Part shown: positions 1-7,438 of the stretch, piece by piece
Layout: the number at the start of each line of letters is the position of its first letter
Position numbering within the stretch: position 1 is the first letter of the stretch
Source: Ferrimonas marina
Lineage (GTDB): Bacteria > Pseudomonadota > Gammaproteobacteria > Enterobacterales > Shewanellaceae
Length of the DNA stretch: 43,063 bases
NCBI RefSeq assembly: GCF_900129905.1
Contig: NZ_FQXG01000016.1
Span: 1-43,063 of the forward strand
Direction of reading: 5' to 3'
Program-made: the position numbers and the translations under genes
The notes under the pieces: generated by a model
Told to the model about the DNA's origin: nothing
The model's input: only the letters and a program-made list of their open reading frames with translations
The model's database searches: none

Positions 1-299
1 CGCCCTGCTAGGCACTAGGGAAAAGCCTAGGAAGAGCCCAGGAAGAGCCCAGGAAGAGCCCAGGAAGAGCCCAGGAAGAGCCTAGCAAGAGCCCAGGAAG
101 AGCCCAGGAAGAGCGTTGACCGTGATGGACTGGCTCCTAAGCTAGCCTGCCTAGCCCCTAGCCCCTATCCCCTATCCCCTAGCCCCTATCCCCTAGCCCC
201 TAGCCCCTAGCCCCTATCCCCTAGCCCCTAGCCCCTAGCCCCTATCCCCTAGCCCCTAGCCCCTAGCCCCTAGCCCCTAGCCCCTAGCCCCTAGCCCCT
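1..299. repeat. CTAG-rich composite tandem-repeat element, copy 1
   Basis: This non-coding stretch is built of two arrays. Positions 27-114 hold eight copies of an 11-bp unit, CCAGGAAGAGC, with the first and sixth copies varying as CTAGG/CTAGC starts. Positions 151-297 hold about 21 copies of a 7-bp unit, CTAGCCC or CTATCCC. A unique joint at 115-150 contains TTGACCGT and GCTAGC. A related element sits at 16123-16291 with the same joint and the same 7-bp unit. The left edge may be cut by the window. No ORF with coding character crosses it. It lies directly upstream of aroF. Confidence 0.95.
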
Positions 300-438
300 G
301 AAATCTTAGAAATTTCCTTTTTTGGGCCTTATGTGTCCTCGCTTGAGCCAAATCCCTGTTTACATAAGTTGTTCGCCTTGGCAAGCTGTGAGACAGACCG
401 CGATACCGCGGCGAGATGTGACTTTAACGAGGCGACAC

Positions 439-1515
439 GTGCACAAGGACAGCATTAACAACATCCATATCGATACCGAAAGCGTTTTGATCACCCCCAG
501 CCAGCTCAAGCAGGAGCTGCCGCTGTCGGACAAAGCGTATCGATATATCCTGGATGCCCGTCGCCAAGTTGCGGACATCGTCCATAAACGGGATAACCGC
601 CTGCTGGTGATCGCTGGCCCCTGTTCCATCCACGATGTGGAGGCGGCCAAGGAGTACGCCCTTAAGCTGAAGAAGCTGCACGATGAGCTGGGCGAACAGT
701 TCTACATCCTGATGCGGGTCTACTTCGAAAAGCCCCGCACCACCGTGGGCTGGAAAGGCTTGATCAACGATCCGGACATGGACGGCTCCTTCAACGTCGA
801 GAAGGGCCTGCGCCAGGCCCGCGAGCTGCTGCTGTGGCTGGCGGAGCTGGAGCTGCCGGTGGCCACCGAGGCACTGGATCCCATCAGCCCCCAGTACCTG
901 GGCGAGCTGTTCTCCTGGTCCGCCATCGGCGCCCGCACCACCGAATCCCAGACCCACCGCGAGATGGCCTCCGGCCTGTCGATGCCGGTGGGTTTCAAGA
1001 ACGGCACCGATGGCAAGCTGGGGGTGGCGATCAACGCCCTCCAGGCGGCTTCCCACAGCCACCGCTTCATGGGGATCAACCCCGATGGCCAGGTGGCACT
1101 GCTCAACACCCAGGGCAACCCGGATGGCCATGTGATCCTGCGTGGCGGCAAGCAGCCTAACTACGACTCGGTCAATGTGGCGCTGTCGGAAGATGCGCTG
1201 CATCAGGCCGGCCTCAATGCCCGCCTGGTGGTGGACTGCAGCCATGGCAACTCCAACAAGGATCACGCCCGTCAGCCGCTGGTGGCGCAGAACGTGTTCC
1301 ACCAGATCATGGACGGCAACACCTCCATCATCGGGGTGATGCTGGAGAGCCACCTCAAAGAGGGCAACCAGAGCAGTGACCTGCCGCGGGAGCAGCTGGA
1401 GTACGGCCTCTCCATCACCGACAAGTGCATCGATTGGGTCACCACCGAGTCGCTGCTGCGAGTCGGCGCCCAGGCGCTGGCACCGCGCCTGCCCACCCGC
1501 TTTGCGGAGGCCTGA
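439..1515 (+). CDS. aroF: 3-deoxy-7-phosphoheptulonate (DAHP) synthase, class I alpha
   Basis: This enzyme condenses phosphoenolpyruvate and erythrose 4-phosphate, the first step of the shikimate pathway. The protein matches E. coli AroF closely: it has AGPCSIHD near residue 60, the [11 protein letters not shown] loop, [16 protein letters not shown] and [14 protein letters not shown] start at 439 is preferred because GAGG at 429-432 gives a 6-nt spacing and the N-terminus (VHKDSINN) aligns with the E. coli start (MQKDALNN). This gives 358 residues against 356 in E. coli. An in-frame TTG at 322 would add 39 residues without homology. The stop overlaps the tyrA start (TGATG), so the two are translationally coupled. 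Pairing with tyrA suggests the tyrosine-sensitive isozyme, but the sequence does not prove which amino acid inhibits it. Confidence 0.95.
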   Translation: MHKDSINNIHIDTESVLITPSQLKQELPLSDKAYRYILDARRQVADIVHKRDNRLLVIAGPCSIHDVEAAKEYALKLKKLHDELGEQFYILMRVYFEKPRTTVGWKGLINDPDMDGSFNVEKGLRQARELLLWLAELELPVATEALDPISPQYLGELFSWSAIGARTTESQTHREMASGLSMPVGFKNGTDGKLGVAINALQAASHSHRFMGINPDGQVALLNTQGNPDGHVILRGGKQPNYDSVNVALSEDALHQAGLNARLVVDCSHGNSNKDHARQPLVAQNVFHQIMDGNTSIIGVMLESHLKEGNQSSDLPREQLEYGLSITDKCIDWVTTESLLRVGAQALAPRLPTRFAEA

Positions 1516-2651
1516 TGGCGGAGCAGAGCAGCCGCGCGCTGGACGCGCTCAGAGACAAGATCGATGTGGTGGATAAGGAGCTGTTGCAACTGCTGCGGCG
1601 GCGCCTGGACCTGGTGGCCGAAGTCGGCGCCATCAAGCACAAGGAGGGGGTGCCGATCTACGCCCCCAAGCGGGAGGCCAGCATGCTGGCCAAGCGTCGC
1701 ACTGAGGCCGAAGCGATGGGGGTTAACCCCCAGCTGATCGAGGATCTGCTGCGCCGAATGATGCGCGAATCCTACGCCTCGGAGAACGACGTCGGCTTTA
1801 AGCGGGTCAATCCCGACCTGGGGCCGGTGGTGATCGTCGGTGGCGCCGGTAAGCTCGGCGGCCTGTTTGCCCAGCTGTTCACCCTGTCCGGCTACGAGGT
1901 GCGGATCCTCGACCAGGACGACTGGGACAACGCCGACGCACTGCTTAAGGACGCCGGTGCGGTAGTGGTGTCGGTGCCGATCGAGCGCACCGAGGCGGTG
2001 ATCCAGCGCCTGCCCCAGCTCAATCCCGATTGCCTGCTGCTGGATCTGACCTCCATCAAGCAGGCGCCGCTGGCCGCCATGCTCAAGGCCCACCCAGGGC
2101 CGGTACTGGGGCTGCACCCCATGTTTGGCCCGGACGTGGCCAGCCTGGCCAAACAGGTGGTGGTGGTCTGTCATGGCCGTGACGAGGCGGCCTACCAGTG
2201 GCTACTGCAGCAGATCCAGATCTGGGGCGCCCGGCTGCACGAGGCCACCGCCTCTGAGCACGACCAGGCGATGCAACTGGTGCAGGCGATGCGCCACTTC
2301 ACCGCTTTTGTCTACGGCCTGCACCTGAAGCGGGAGCACGCTGACATCGAGCAGCTGCTGCAGTTCAGCTCCCCCATCTACCGGCTGGAGCTGGCGATGG
2401 TAGGGCGACTGTTCGCCCAGGATCCCAGCCTCTACGCCGACATCATCTTCGCTCAGCCTGACGCATTGGCCCGGGCGCGCCACTACCTGGCCCGCTATCA
2501 GGAAGCACTGGCGCTGCTGGAAGCCGGCGATAAGGCGGGCTTCTGCGCACAGTTTGCCGACGTGGCGGAATGGTTCGGCGACTTCGCCCAGCAGTTCCGC
2601 AACGAAAGCGCCAACATGCTGATGGTGGCCAACGACAGCCGCAGCGGCTAA
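1515..2651 (+). CDS. tyrA: Bifunctional chorismate mutase / prephenate dehydrogenase (T-protein)
   Basis: TyrA converts chorismate to prephenate and then to 4-hydroxyphenylpyruvate for tyrosine synthesis. The first ~90 residues form an AroQ-type chorismate mutase ([19 protein letters not shown], with conserved basic residues RRR). The dehydrogenase follows with a Rossmann motif ([11 protein letters not shown], near residue 103) and the HPMFGPD motif near residue 200. Length is 378 residues against 373 in E. coli. The ATG at 1515 overlaps the aroF stop. In E. coli tyrA faces pheA directly; here a ~6.8 kb lipid module separates the two. Confidence 0.96.
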   Translation: MAEQSSRALDALRDKIDVVDKELLQLLRRRLDLVAEVGAIKHKEGVPIYAPKREASMLAKRRTEAEAMGVNPQLIEDLLRRMMRESYASENDVGFKRVNPDLGPVVIVGGAGKLGGLFAQLFTLSGYEVRILDQDDWDNADALLKDAGAVVVSVPIERTEAVIQRLPQLNPDCLLLDLTSIKQAPLAAMLKAHPGPVLGLHPMFGPDVASLAKQVVVVCHGRDEAAYQWLLQQIQIWGARLHEATASEHDQAMQLVQAMRHFTAFVYGLHLKREHADIEQLLQFSSPIYRLELAMVGRLFAQDPSLYADIIFAQPDALARARHYLARYQEALALLEAGDKAGFCAQFADVAEWFGDFAQQFRNESANMLMVANDSRSG

Positions 2652-2680
2652 GGTGTCAACAAGCGTCGGCAGGAGCTCCT

Positions 2681-2956
2681 ATGTCTCGAATCCATATTGA
2701 ACGGTCTCACCAACTCGATCCCCAGACCCTGAAGGGCCTGGTCGACGAGGTGGCGGTGACCCTGGAGCGGGAGTACGCGCTCAACTGGCATTGGGCCGGC
2801 CAGGAGCTGGTGTTTCGCCGCAGTGGCGCCCGTGGTCGGCTGGTGCCCGCCGCCGACCGCCTGACCATCACCCTGGAGCTGGGGCTGCTGCTGCGCCCCT
2901 TCTCCATGGGGATCAGCGACGCCATCGAGCAGCGCCTCGATGAGCTGCTCTCCTGA
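2681..2956 (+). CDS. Polyhydroxyalkanoic acid system (PHA_gran_rgn) family protein
   Basis: This is a 91-residue soluble protein that I recognise as the small family found near PHA granule genes (PHA_gran_rgn type). Features are an N-terminal IHIERSHQLD segment, a central beta-rich stretch with WHW and VFRRSGARGRL, and a C-terminal helix (ISDAIEQRLDELL). Its biochemical role is not known. The start at 2681 has an AGGAG motif about 6 nt upstream. It begins 29 bp after tyrA, so it may be read from the aroF-tyrA transcript, but it is functionally tied to the phasins downstream. No PHA synthase gene is present in the window. Confidence 0.8.
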   Translation: MSRIHIERSHQLDPQTLKGLVDEVAVTLEREYALNWHWAGQELVFRRSGARGRLVPAADRLTITLELGLLLRPFSMGISDAIEQRLDELLS

Positions 2957-2998
2957 CCGAAGCTGTGCAAAATTGATCCAGCGCAAGCTGCCCCCCCT

Positions 2999-3016
2999 TT
3001 AGAAAGCCCTTTCTAA
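2999..3016. promoter_or_regulatory. Perfect 18-bp palindrome upstream of phasin genes (candidate operator)
   Basis: TTAGAAAGCCCTTTCTAA has 8-bp arms around a CC centre and is 67 bp upstream of the first phasin start. It is a perfect inverted repeat without a T-tract, so it fits an operator better than a terminator. A weak -10-like TACACT at 3027-3032 follows. The protein that binds it is unknown; the TetR protein of this cluster is one candidate. Confidence 0.5.
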
Positions 3017-3083
3017 TCCCCCTCCATACACTGAGATCAGAGAAGCGCAACCCTGCGCTGTAATCTGTCGAGAAGGGGGAGTT

Positions 3084-3512
3084 ATGACTGATCGCAACGT
3101 TCAAAACCGTGTGGAACAGGAAGAAGCGCTGGCCCGGAAGATCTGGCTGGCCGGTCTGGGCGCCTACGCTAAGGGCACCCGTGAACTGAACCAACTGACC
3201 GAACGGTCCCGTGGCTGGCTGGATGAGCTGGTGGAGCGTGGCCGTGAGATGGAAAGCCACACCAAGACCCGGCTGAAAGACGCCCAGGACCAGACCCAAC
3301 AGGCGGTCGAGCAGCAGCTCAACGCCCGGGTACAGAAGTTTACCGGCCTGGATCCGCGCCAGCTGGATGACCTGGACGCCAAACTGGACCAACTGACCGA
3401 AGTGGTTGAGCAGTTAGCCGCCAGCAAAGCGGCCCCAGCCGAAGTGGCTGAGCCTGCCAAGCCGGCAGCACCCCGCCGTGCCCGCAAGCCCGCCGCCAAG
3501 AAAGAAAACTGA
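3084..3512 (+). CDS. Phasin family protein 1 (granule-associated)
   Basis: This 142-residue protein has the pattern of poly-granule-associated phasins: an N-terminal ARKIWLAGLGAYAKG motif, a long amphipathic helical region with many Glu, Gln and Arg residues, the FTGLDPRQLDDLDAKLDQL segment, and a C-terminal Ala/Pro/Lys tail (APRRARKPAAKK) like the DNA- or surface-binding tails of some phasins. Phasins coat storage granules and control their number and size. A good ribosome site (GAAGGGGG) precedes the ATG. It is 15 bp upstream of a second phasin. With wax ester genes next to it and no PHA synthase, it may coat neutral-lipid droplets; that is inference. Confidence 0.88.
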   Translation: MTDRNVQNRVEQEEALARKIWLAGLGAYAKGTRELNQLTERSRGWLDELVERGREMESHTKTRLKDAQDQTQQAVEQQLNARVQKFTGLDPRQLDDLDAKLDQLTEVVEQLAASKAAPAEVAEPAKPAAPRRARKPAAKKEN

Positions 3513-3527
3513 TCGCCGGAGGCCATC

Positions 3528-3881
3528 ATGAAAACCGACATTCGCGATAAAGCCCAAGCCTGGATGGAAGACAGTGAGCAGGTCGCCCGCAACATCTGGC
3601 TGGCCGGCCTGGGGGTCTACAGCAAGAGCCTGGAAGAGGCACAACAGCTGGAAGGCCGTTCCAATGACCTGTTTGAGTCCCTGGTAGAGCAGGGCCGAGA
3701 GGTGGAAGCCCAGACCCGGGAGACCATCGAGCAGCAGGTGGGCAGCGCCAACCGCAACGTTGAAAAGCGGGTACAGGACCTGTTCTCCCGCCTCAGCGGG
3801 GTGAAGCCGGAGCGCCTGGATGAACTCAACGACAAGGTCGATAAGCTGACCAAGGCGGTTGAGGCCCTCAACAAGGGCTGA
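3528..3881 (+). CDS. Phasin family protein 2 (granule-associated)
   Basis: This 117-residue protein is a paralogue of the upstream phasin. It repeats the key segments VARNIWLAGLGVYSKS near residue 20, VEQGREVEAQTRETIEQQV, and LSGVKPERLDELNDKVDKL at the C-terminus, but it lacks the basic Ala/Lys tail. The helical, low-aromatic composition fits an amphipathic granule-coat protein. The ribosome site CGGAGG precedes the ATG at 3528. It lies 16 bp before the acyltransferase gene, so the phasins and the wax ester synthase are almost certainly one transcript. Confidence 0.88.
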   Translation: MKTDIRDKAQAWMEDSEQVARNIWLAGLGVYSKSLEEAQQLEGRSNDLFESLVEQGREVEAQTRETIEQQVGSANRNVEKRVQDLFSRLSGVKPERLDELNDKVDKLTKAVEALNKG

Positions 3882-3897
3882 GCGCTTAGGAGGCACC

Positions 3898-5361
3898 ATG
3901 GCCAATCTATCCCTATTGGATCTGGGATTCGTCTTATTCGAAAGCGACGCCACGCCGCTGCACATCAGTGGCCTGGTGTTGCTGACCCCACCCAAGGAGG
4001 AGGCGATCGGCTTTGGCCGGGCCCTGGTCACTGAGCTCAAGGCCAGCGACCAGGTGCAGCCACCCTTTAACCAGGTGCTGCACTGGGGCCTGACCCGGCT
4101 GCCACGCTGGCAGCCGGCGGCGTCGGTGGACATGGATTTCCATATCCGCCACTCCAGCCTGCCGGCCCCCGGGGACATGCACCAACTGCTGGAACTGGCC
4201 GGTCGCATCCACAGCTATCGACTCGACCGCAGTCGCCCCTTGTGGGAGCTGTGGGTGATCGATGGCCTGGTGGGCGGCCAGGTGGCGCTGCTGTTCAAGG
4301 TGCACCACGCCCTGGCCGATGGCGTTCGCGCCACCGATCTCTTTGCCCGCAGCTGCAGCACCGAGCCGGATGGCCTCGGCCAGCTGTTCTGGCAGGGCAG
4401 TGCCCGCGATGACGCCACCGCCCGCAAGAACCGCGAGACCCTGCTGGGTAACCTGTTTGACCTGTCGCTGTGGCGGCGTCAGCTCGGTGCCAGTGTCGGC
4501 CTGGCCAAACTGGCGGGCAAGCTGGCCCTCAACGCCGCGGACCTGGCCCAGACCCGGCTTAAGATCCCCTTCACCGCCCCGCGCACGCCGTTCAACGTCA
4601 GCCCGGATCGGGCCCGTACCGTCGCCCTGTGCGATCTGCCGTTGCGTCGTTTCTCCCGCCTGGCCAAGCTCACCGGCAGCACCACCAACGATGTGATGCT
4701 GACCGTCTGTGACATGGCGCTGCAGCGCTACCTGCAGCTGCACAACTGGCAGGGGGACAAACCGCTGGTGGCGCTGATGCCCATCAACCTGCGCAAAGAG
4801 GGGGAGATGGAGACCGCCTGCAACAAGATCAGCCTTGGGCTGGTGGAGCTGGGGCGCAGCGAAGATCCGCCGCTGGTGCGGCTGCATGCCATCCGTGATG
4901 GCACCGCCGGGATCAAGCAGGAGGCGCTGGATTTGTCACCGGACGCCTATTATCAGTACTCTATCGTGGTCAACGGCCTGGCCTTGGCCGCGGGACGCCT
5001 GGGTCTGAACCATTACCTGCCGCCGGCCACCAACATGTTGATCTCCAACATCCATGGCCCCACCGAGCCGCTCTACTTCATGGGCGCCAAGGTGGAGCAG
5101 ATGTTCCCGCTGTCACTGTTGCTGCCGGGCCAGACCCTCAATGTGACCCTGCTCAGCTACGCCGGTCAGATGCACTTTGGCCTGGTTTGTTGTCGCCGCT
5201 CCCTGCCCGGGTTTGAGGCGATCGCGGAACATCTGCAGCAGGCCTTGGCGGAGTTGGAGCAGGCGACCCTCACCACCCTGGTGCAGGTACTGCAGGAGCA
5301 AGCCGAGAGCGAGCCGGTGACCACGCCGGACGACGAGGCGCCGGCACGGGAGCGTGCCTAA
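3898..5361 (+). CDS. Wax ester synthase / diacylglycerol acyltransferase (WS/DGAT)
   Basis: This enzyme joins a fatty alcohol (or diacylglycerol) to acyl-CoA to make wax ester (or triacylglycerol). The 487-residue protein has the family catalytic motif HHxxxDG as HHALADG at about residues 135-141. It also has PLWELWVIDGL just before it, NDVMLTVCDMAL in the C-terminal half, and ISNIHGP near residue 382. All are typical of the bacterial WS/DGAT family. The ATG at 3898 follows AGGAGG. The position after two phasins, before an esterase and opposite a fatty acyl-CoA reductase indicates wax ester storage. Whether the enzyme prefers alcohols or diacylglycerol cannot be read from the sequence. Confidence 0.94.
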   Translation: MANLSLLDLGFVLFESDATPLHISGLVLLTPPKEEAIGFGRALVTELKASDQVQPPFNQVLHWGLTRLPRWQPAASVDMDFHIRHSSLPAPGDMHQLLELAGRIHSYRLDRSRPLWELWVIDGLVGGQVALLFKVHHALADGVRATDLFARSCSTEPDGLGQLFWQGSARDDATARKNRETLLGNLFDLSLWRRQLGASVGLAKLAGKLALNAADLAQTRLKIPFTAPRTPFNVSPDRARTVALCDLPLRRFSRLAKLTGSTTNDVMLTVCDMALQRYLQLHNWQGDKPLVALMPINLRKEGEMETACNKISLGLVELGRSEDPPLVRLHAIRDGTAGIKQEALDLSPDAYYQYSIVVNGLALAAGRLGLNHYLPPATNMLISNIHGPTEPLYFMGAKVEQMFPLSLLLPGQTLNVTLLSYAGQMHFGLVCCRRSLPGFEAIAEHLQQALAELEQATLTTLVQVLQEQAESEPVTTPDDEAPARERA

Positions 5362-5373
5362 CGGAGGAGATAG

Positions 5374-6294
5374 ATGCCCAGCTGGCGTTCCAAAGCCCTG
5401 AATAAATTGCTGTTCAGGGTTATGCGTAGCCGTCTTGCCCGGTGCGATGACGTCTACACCCTGCGCACCGCACTGGCGGAGCTGGAGCGCCTGGGCAACT
5501 ACATCCTGCCACCGTCGGGCCTGGAAACCATTCCGGACCAGCTCGGCGGGGTCCCCTGTGACTGGGTCACCACCGGCCAGCCGGCTGGCGAAGCGGTGAT
5601 CCTCTACCTGCACGGCGGCGGCTTCTGTCTGCGCACCCCCTACATCCACGGTGCCCTGCTGGGACGACTGGGCGAGCTTAGTCACGCCCGGGGCTTGATG
5701 GTGGATTACCGGCTGGCACCGGAATACCCCTATCCCGGCGCGGTGGAGGACTGCCTGGCGGTGTACAAGGCGTTGCTGGACCAGGGCATGGTACCGGGCC
5801 AGCTGGTGTTGGCGGGGGACTCCGCCGGCGGCAACCTGGTGCTCACCACCCTGCTGCAGGCGCGGGACCAGGGGCTGCCGATGCCGGCGGCCTGCGTGCT
5901 GCTCTCGCCTGCCCTGGATATGGCGGTCAATGGCGACTCGGCCTTCCTGCTGCGCAACGACGATCCCTTCTTTGACCTCGGTACCCTGCTGCTGATGCGC
6001 AACGCCTACCTCAATGGTCACAACCCCTGTGATCCCCTGGTGTCGCCCCTCTACGCCGAGCTCCATCAACTGCCTCCCACCATGTTGCATGTGGGGGCGC
6101 TGGAGATGCTGCAGGACGATTCGGTGCGGCTGGCGGCGCGGCTGCGTCGTGCCGAGGTGGAGGTGGACTTGACCGTGTGGCCGGGACAGCCCCACGTATT
6201 CCCTCTGTTCTACCAGTTGCCGGAAGCGCGGGAAGCGGTGGACCGGATGGCGCAGTTTATCCGCCACTTTACCCAGCCACACCCGCTGGGCTGA
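5374..6294 (+). CDS. Alpha/beta hydrolase, HSL-type (family IV) esterase/lipase
   Basis: This 306-residue protein has the oxyanion-hole motif HGGGF at about residues 80-84, the nucleophile motif GDSAGG with Ser near residue 150, and the C-terminal His in GQPHVF near residue 273. The segment VGALEMLQDD carries the likely acidic residue, with Glu at the position many relatives use. These define the hormone-sensitive-lipase/family IV group. No signal peptide is seen, so it is probably cytoplasmic. It is 12 bp after the WS/DGAT gene with AGGAG before the ATG. Its likely role is hydrolysis of stored esters, by context only. Confidence 0.9.
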   Translation: MPSWRSKALNKLLFRVMRSRLARCDDVYTLRTALAELERLGNYILPPSGLETIPDQLGGVPCDWVTTGQPAGEAVILYLHGGGFCLRTPYIHGALLGRLGELSHARGLMVDYRLAPEYPYPGAVEDCLAVYKALLDQGMVPGQLVLAGDSAGGNLVLTTLLQARDQGLPMPAACVLLSPALDMAVNGDSAFLLRNDDPFFDLGTLLLMRNAYLNGHNPCDPLVSPLYAELHQLPPTMLHVGALEMLQDDSVRLAARLRRAEVEVDLTVWPGQPHVFPLFYQLPEAREAVDRMAQFIRHFTQPHPLG

Positions 6295-6316
6295 GATGTA
6301 CTCAGCCCAGGCTTTT
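6288..6316 (+). terminator. Hairpin with T-run after the esterase gene
   Basis: GGGCTGA (6288-6294, overlapping the stop codon) can pair with TCAGCCC (6302-6308). AGGCTTTT follows. This is a plausible intrinsic terminator for the plus-strand lipid operon, just before the convergent TetR gene. Confidence 0.65.
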
Positions 6317-6331
6317 GCATACTGCCCCCCG

Positions 6332-6931
6332 TTACCCCTCCAGCTTGGCCACCGCCGGGTGGGCGTAAGGCGCTAACAGCACCGCCAGTCGATCGATCCC
6401 CAACCGGATCCGCGCGGCTTCGTCCTCCTGGTGATCCAGGATGGCGTCGAAGCTGAGGCTGCCCAGGGTGGTCAGCATCAGCGCCTCCGCCAGGGCATCA
6501 CGGCGGGCGGCAGAGAGGCCCAGCGGTTGCAGCGCGTCCATCCCCGCCACCAGTGCCTGGGCGAAGGCCTTGAGCTGGGCCATCAGTCGGTGCCAACGGC
6601 GCGGAATCGGGGCCTTGGCAAAGCGCAGCGCCTCCTGATCGCGGAACAGGAAGCGGAAGTGGTGGCAGACCCGAAACACCGAGTGCAGCAGCGGATCGTA
6701 ATCCTCCGCTGCCAGCTCGTCGGCCCGGATCCGATGGATTAAGCGACCCAAAGCCAGTTCGCACTCCGCCATCAGCGCCGCCAGGATCTCCTCCTTGCCA
6801 CGGAAGTGGTAGTAGAGGTTGCCTGGACTGATCCCCAGCTCCGTGGCGATCTCCAGGCTACTGATCCCGGCGGTGCCCCGCTGATTGAACAGCGCCAGGC
6901 TGGTGTCGAGGATCCGTTCGCGGGTGCCCAT
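6332..6931 (-). CDS. TetR/AcrR family transcriptional regulator
   Basis: This 199-residue protein starts with a typical TetR DNA-binding domain: TRERILDTSLALFNQRG, then SSLEIATELGISPGNLYYHFRGKEEIL, which contains the helix-turn-helix. The C-terminal domain is helical and has no motif that names the ligand. It is the last gene of a three-gene minus-strand operon (reductase, DUF2505 protein, regulator), with 2 bp between it and the gene before. It probably controls the local lipid genes and senses an acyl-CoA or similar effector; this is inference from context. Confidence 0.9.
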   Translation of the reverse strand: MGTRERILDTSLALFNQRGTAGISSLEIATELGISPGNLYYHFRGKEEILAALMAECELALGRLIHRIRADELAAEDYDPLLHSVFRVCHHFRFLFRDQEALRFAKAPIPRRWHRLMAQLKAFAQALVAGMDALQPLGLSAARRDALAEALMLTTLGSLSFDAILDHQEDEAARIRLGIDRLAVLLAPYAHPAVAKLEG

Positions 6932-6933
6932 GG

Positions 6934-7425
6934 CTATTGCCCGGCCGTGGCGTCCAGCAGGTACTGCCGCTCCGCCTCGATCAGCCGCTGGCTGTCGCCG
7001 GCAACGAAGCGCTCCAGCTTGCCGCCGACAAAGGGCAGGCTGCAGGAGAGGGTCAGCTCCACCTCGTTGCGGCAGCCGTCCGGCCGGTCGGACAGGCGCA
7101 TGCTGCCCTGCACCCGGATCGGCACCCCCGGCAGGCTGATATTAAGCTCGCAGCGGTCCGGACCGTCGTCGGAGAGGATCCACAGCTCCTCCTGCTCGAT
7201 GGTGTTGCGATCCCCCAGTAGCGACTTGAGGGCGCCGGGGACCTGGCTGGCCACCTCGCGGCGGGTGGCGATCTGGTGTTGATCGCCATCGCGCTTGCTG
7301 GCCTGGACCCGGATCTTGGCGGCGTCCAGTGCCTGGTACTTGGCCTTGACCGCATCCGCCTCAAGGAAGTGAGTCAGCAGGGTATCCCGGTCACAGGGGT
7401 AATCATGGGTAACGGTGATGCGCAT
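6934..7425 (-). CDS. DUF2505 family protein (SRPBCC-like fold likely)
   Basis: This 163-residue protein opens with MRITVTHDYPCDRDTLLTHF, the usual start of DUF2505 proteins, which are expected to have a START/SRPBCC-like lipid-binding fold. The middle and end alternate beta strands and a final helix (DSQRLIEAERQYLLD). No catalytic motif is visible. It lies 13 bp after the fatty acyl-CoA reductase stop and 2 bp before the TetR gene, so it is co-transcribed. A role in binding a hydrophobic ligand of the wax ester pathway is possible but unproven. Confidence 0.8.
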   Translation of the reverse strand: MRITVTHDYPCDRDTLLTHFLEADAVKAKYQALDAAKIRVQASKRDGDQHQIATRREVASQVPGALKSLLGDRNTIEQEELWILSDDGPDRCELNISLPGVPIRVQGSMRLSDRPDGCRNEVELTLSCSLPFVGGKLERFVAGDSQRLIEAERQYLLDATAGQ

Positions 7426-7438
7426 CGATAAAGCTCCT

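Noticed and set aside
151-297. CRISPR array in the CTAGCCC repeats
   Set aside because: The units are 7 bp in direct contact with no spacers and no cas genes nearby, so it is a simple tandem repeat.
347-364. TyrR box upstream of aroF
   Set aside because: TTTACA fits one half, but the other half (GCCAAA) lacks the conserved G of TGTAAA, so the match is too weak to call.
322-438. N-terminal extension of AroF from a TTG at 322
   Set aside because: The 39 extra residues have no homology, and GTG at 439 has a good ribosome site and matches the family start.
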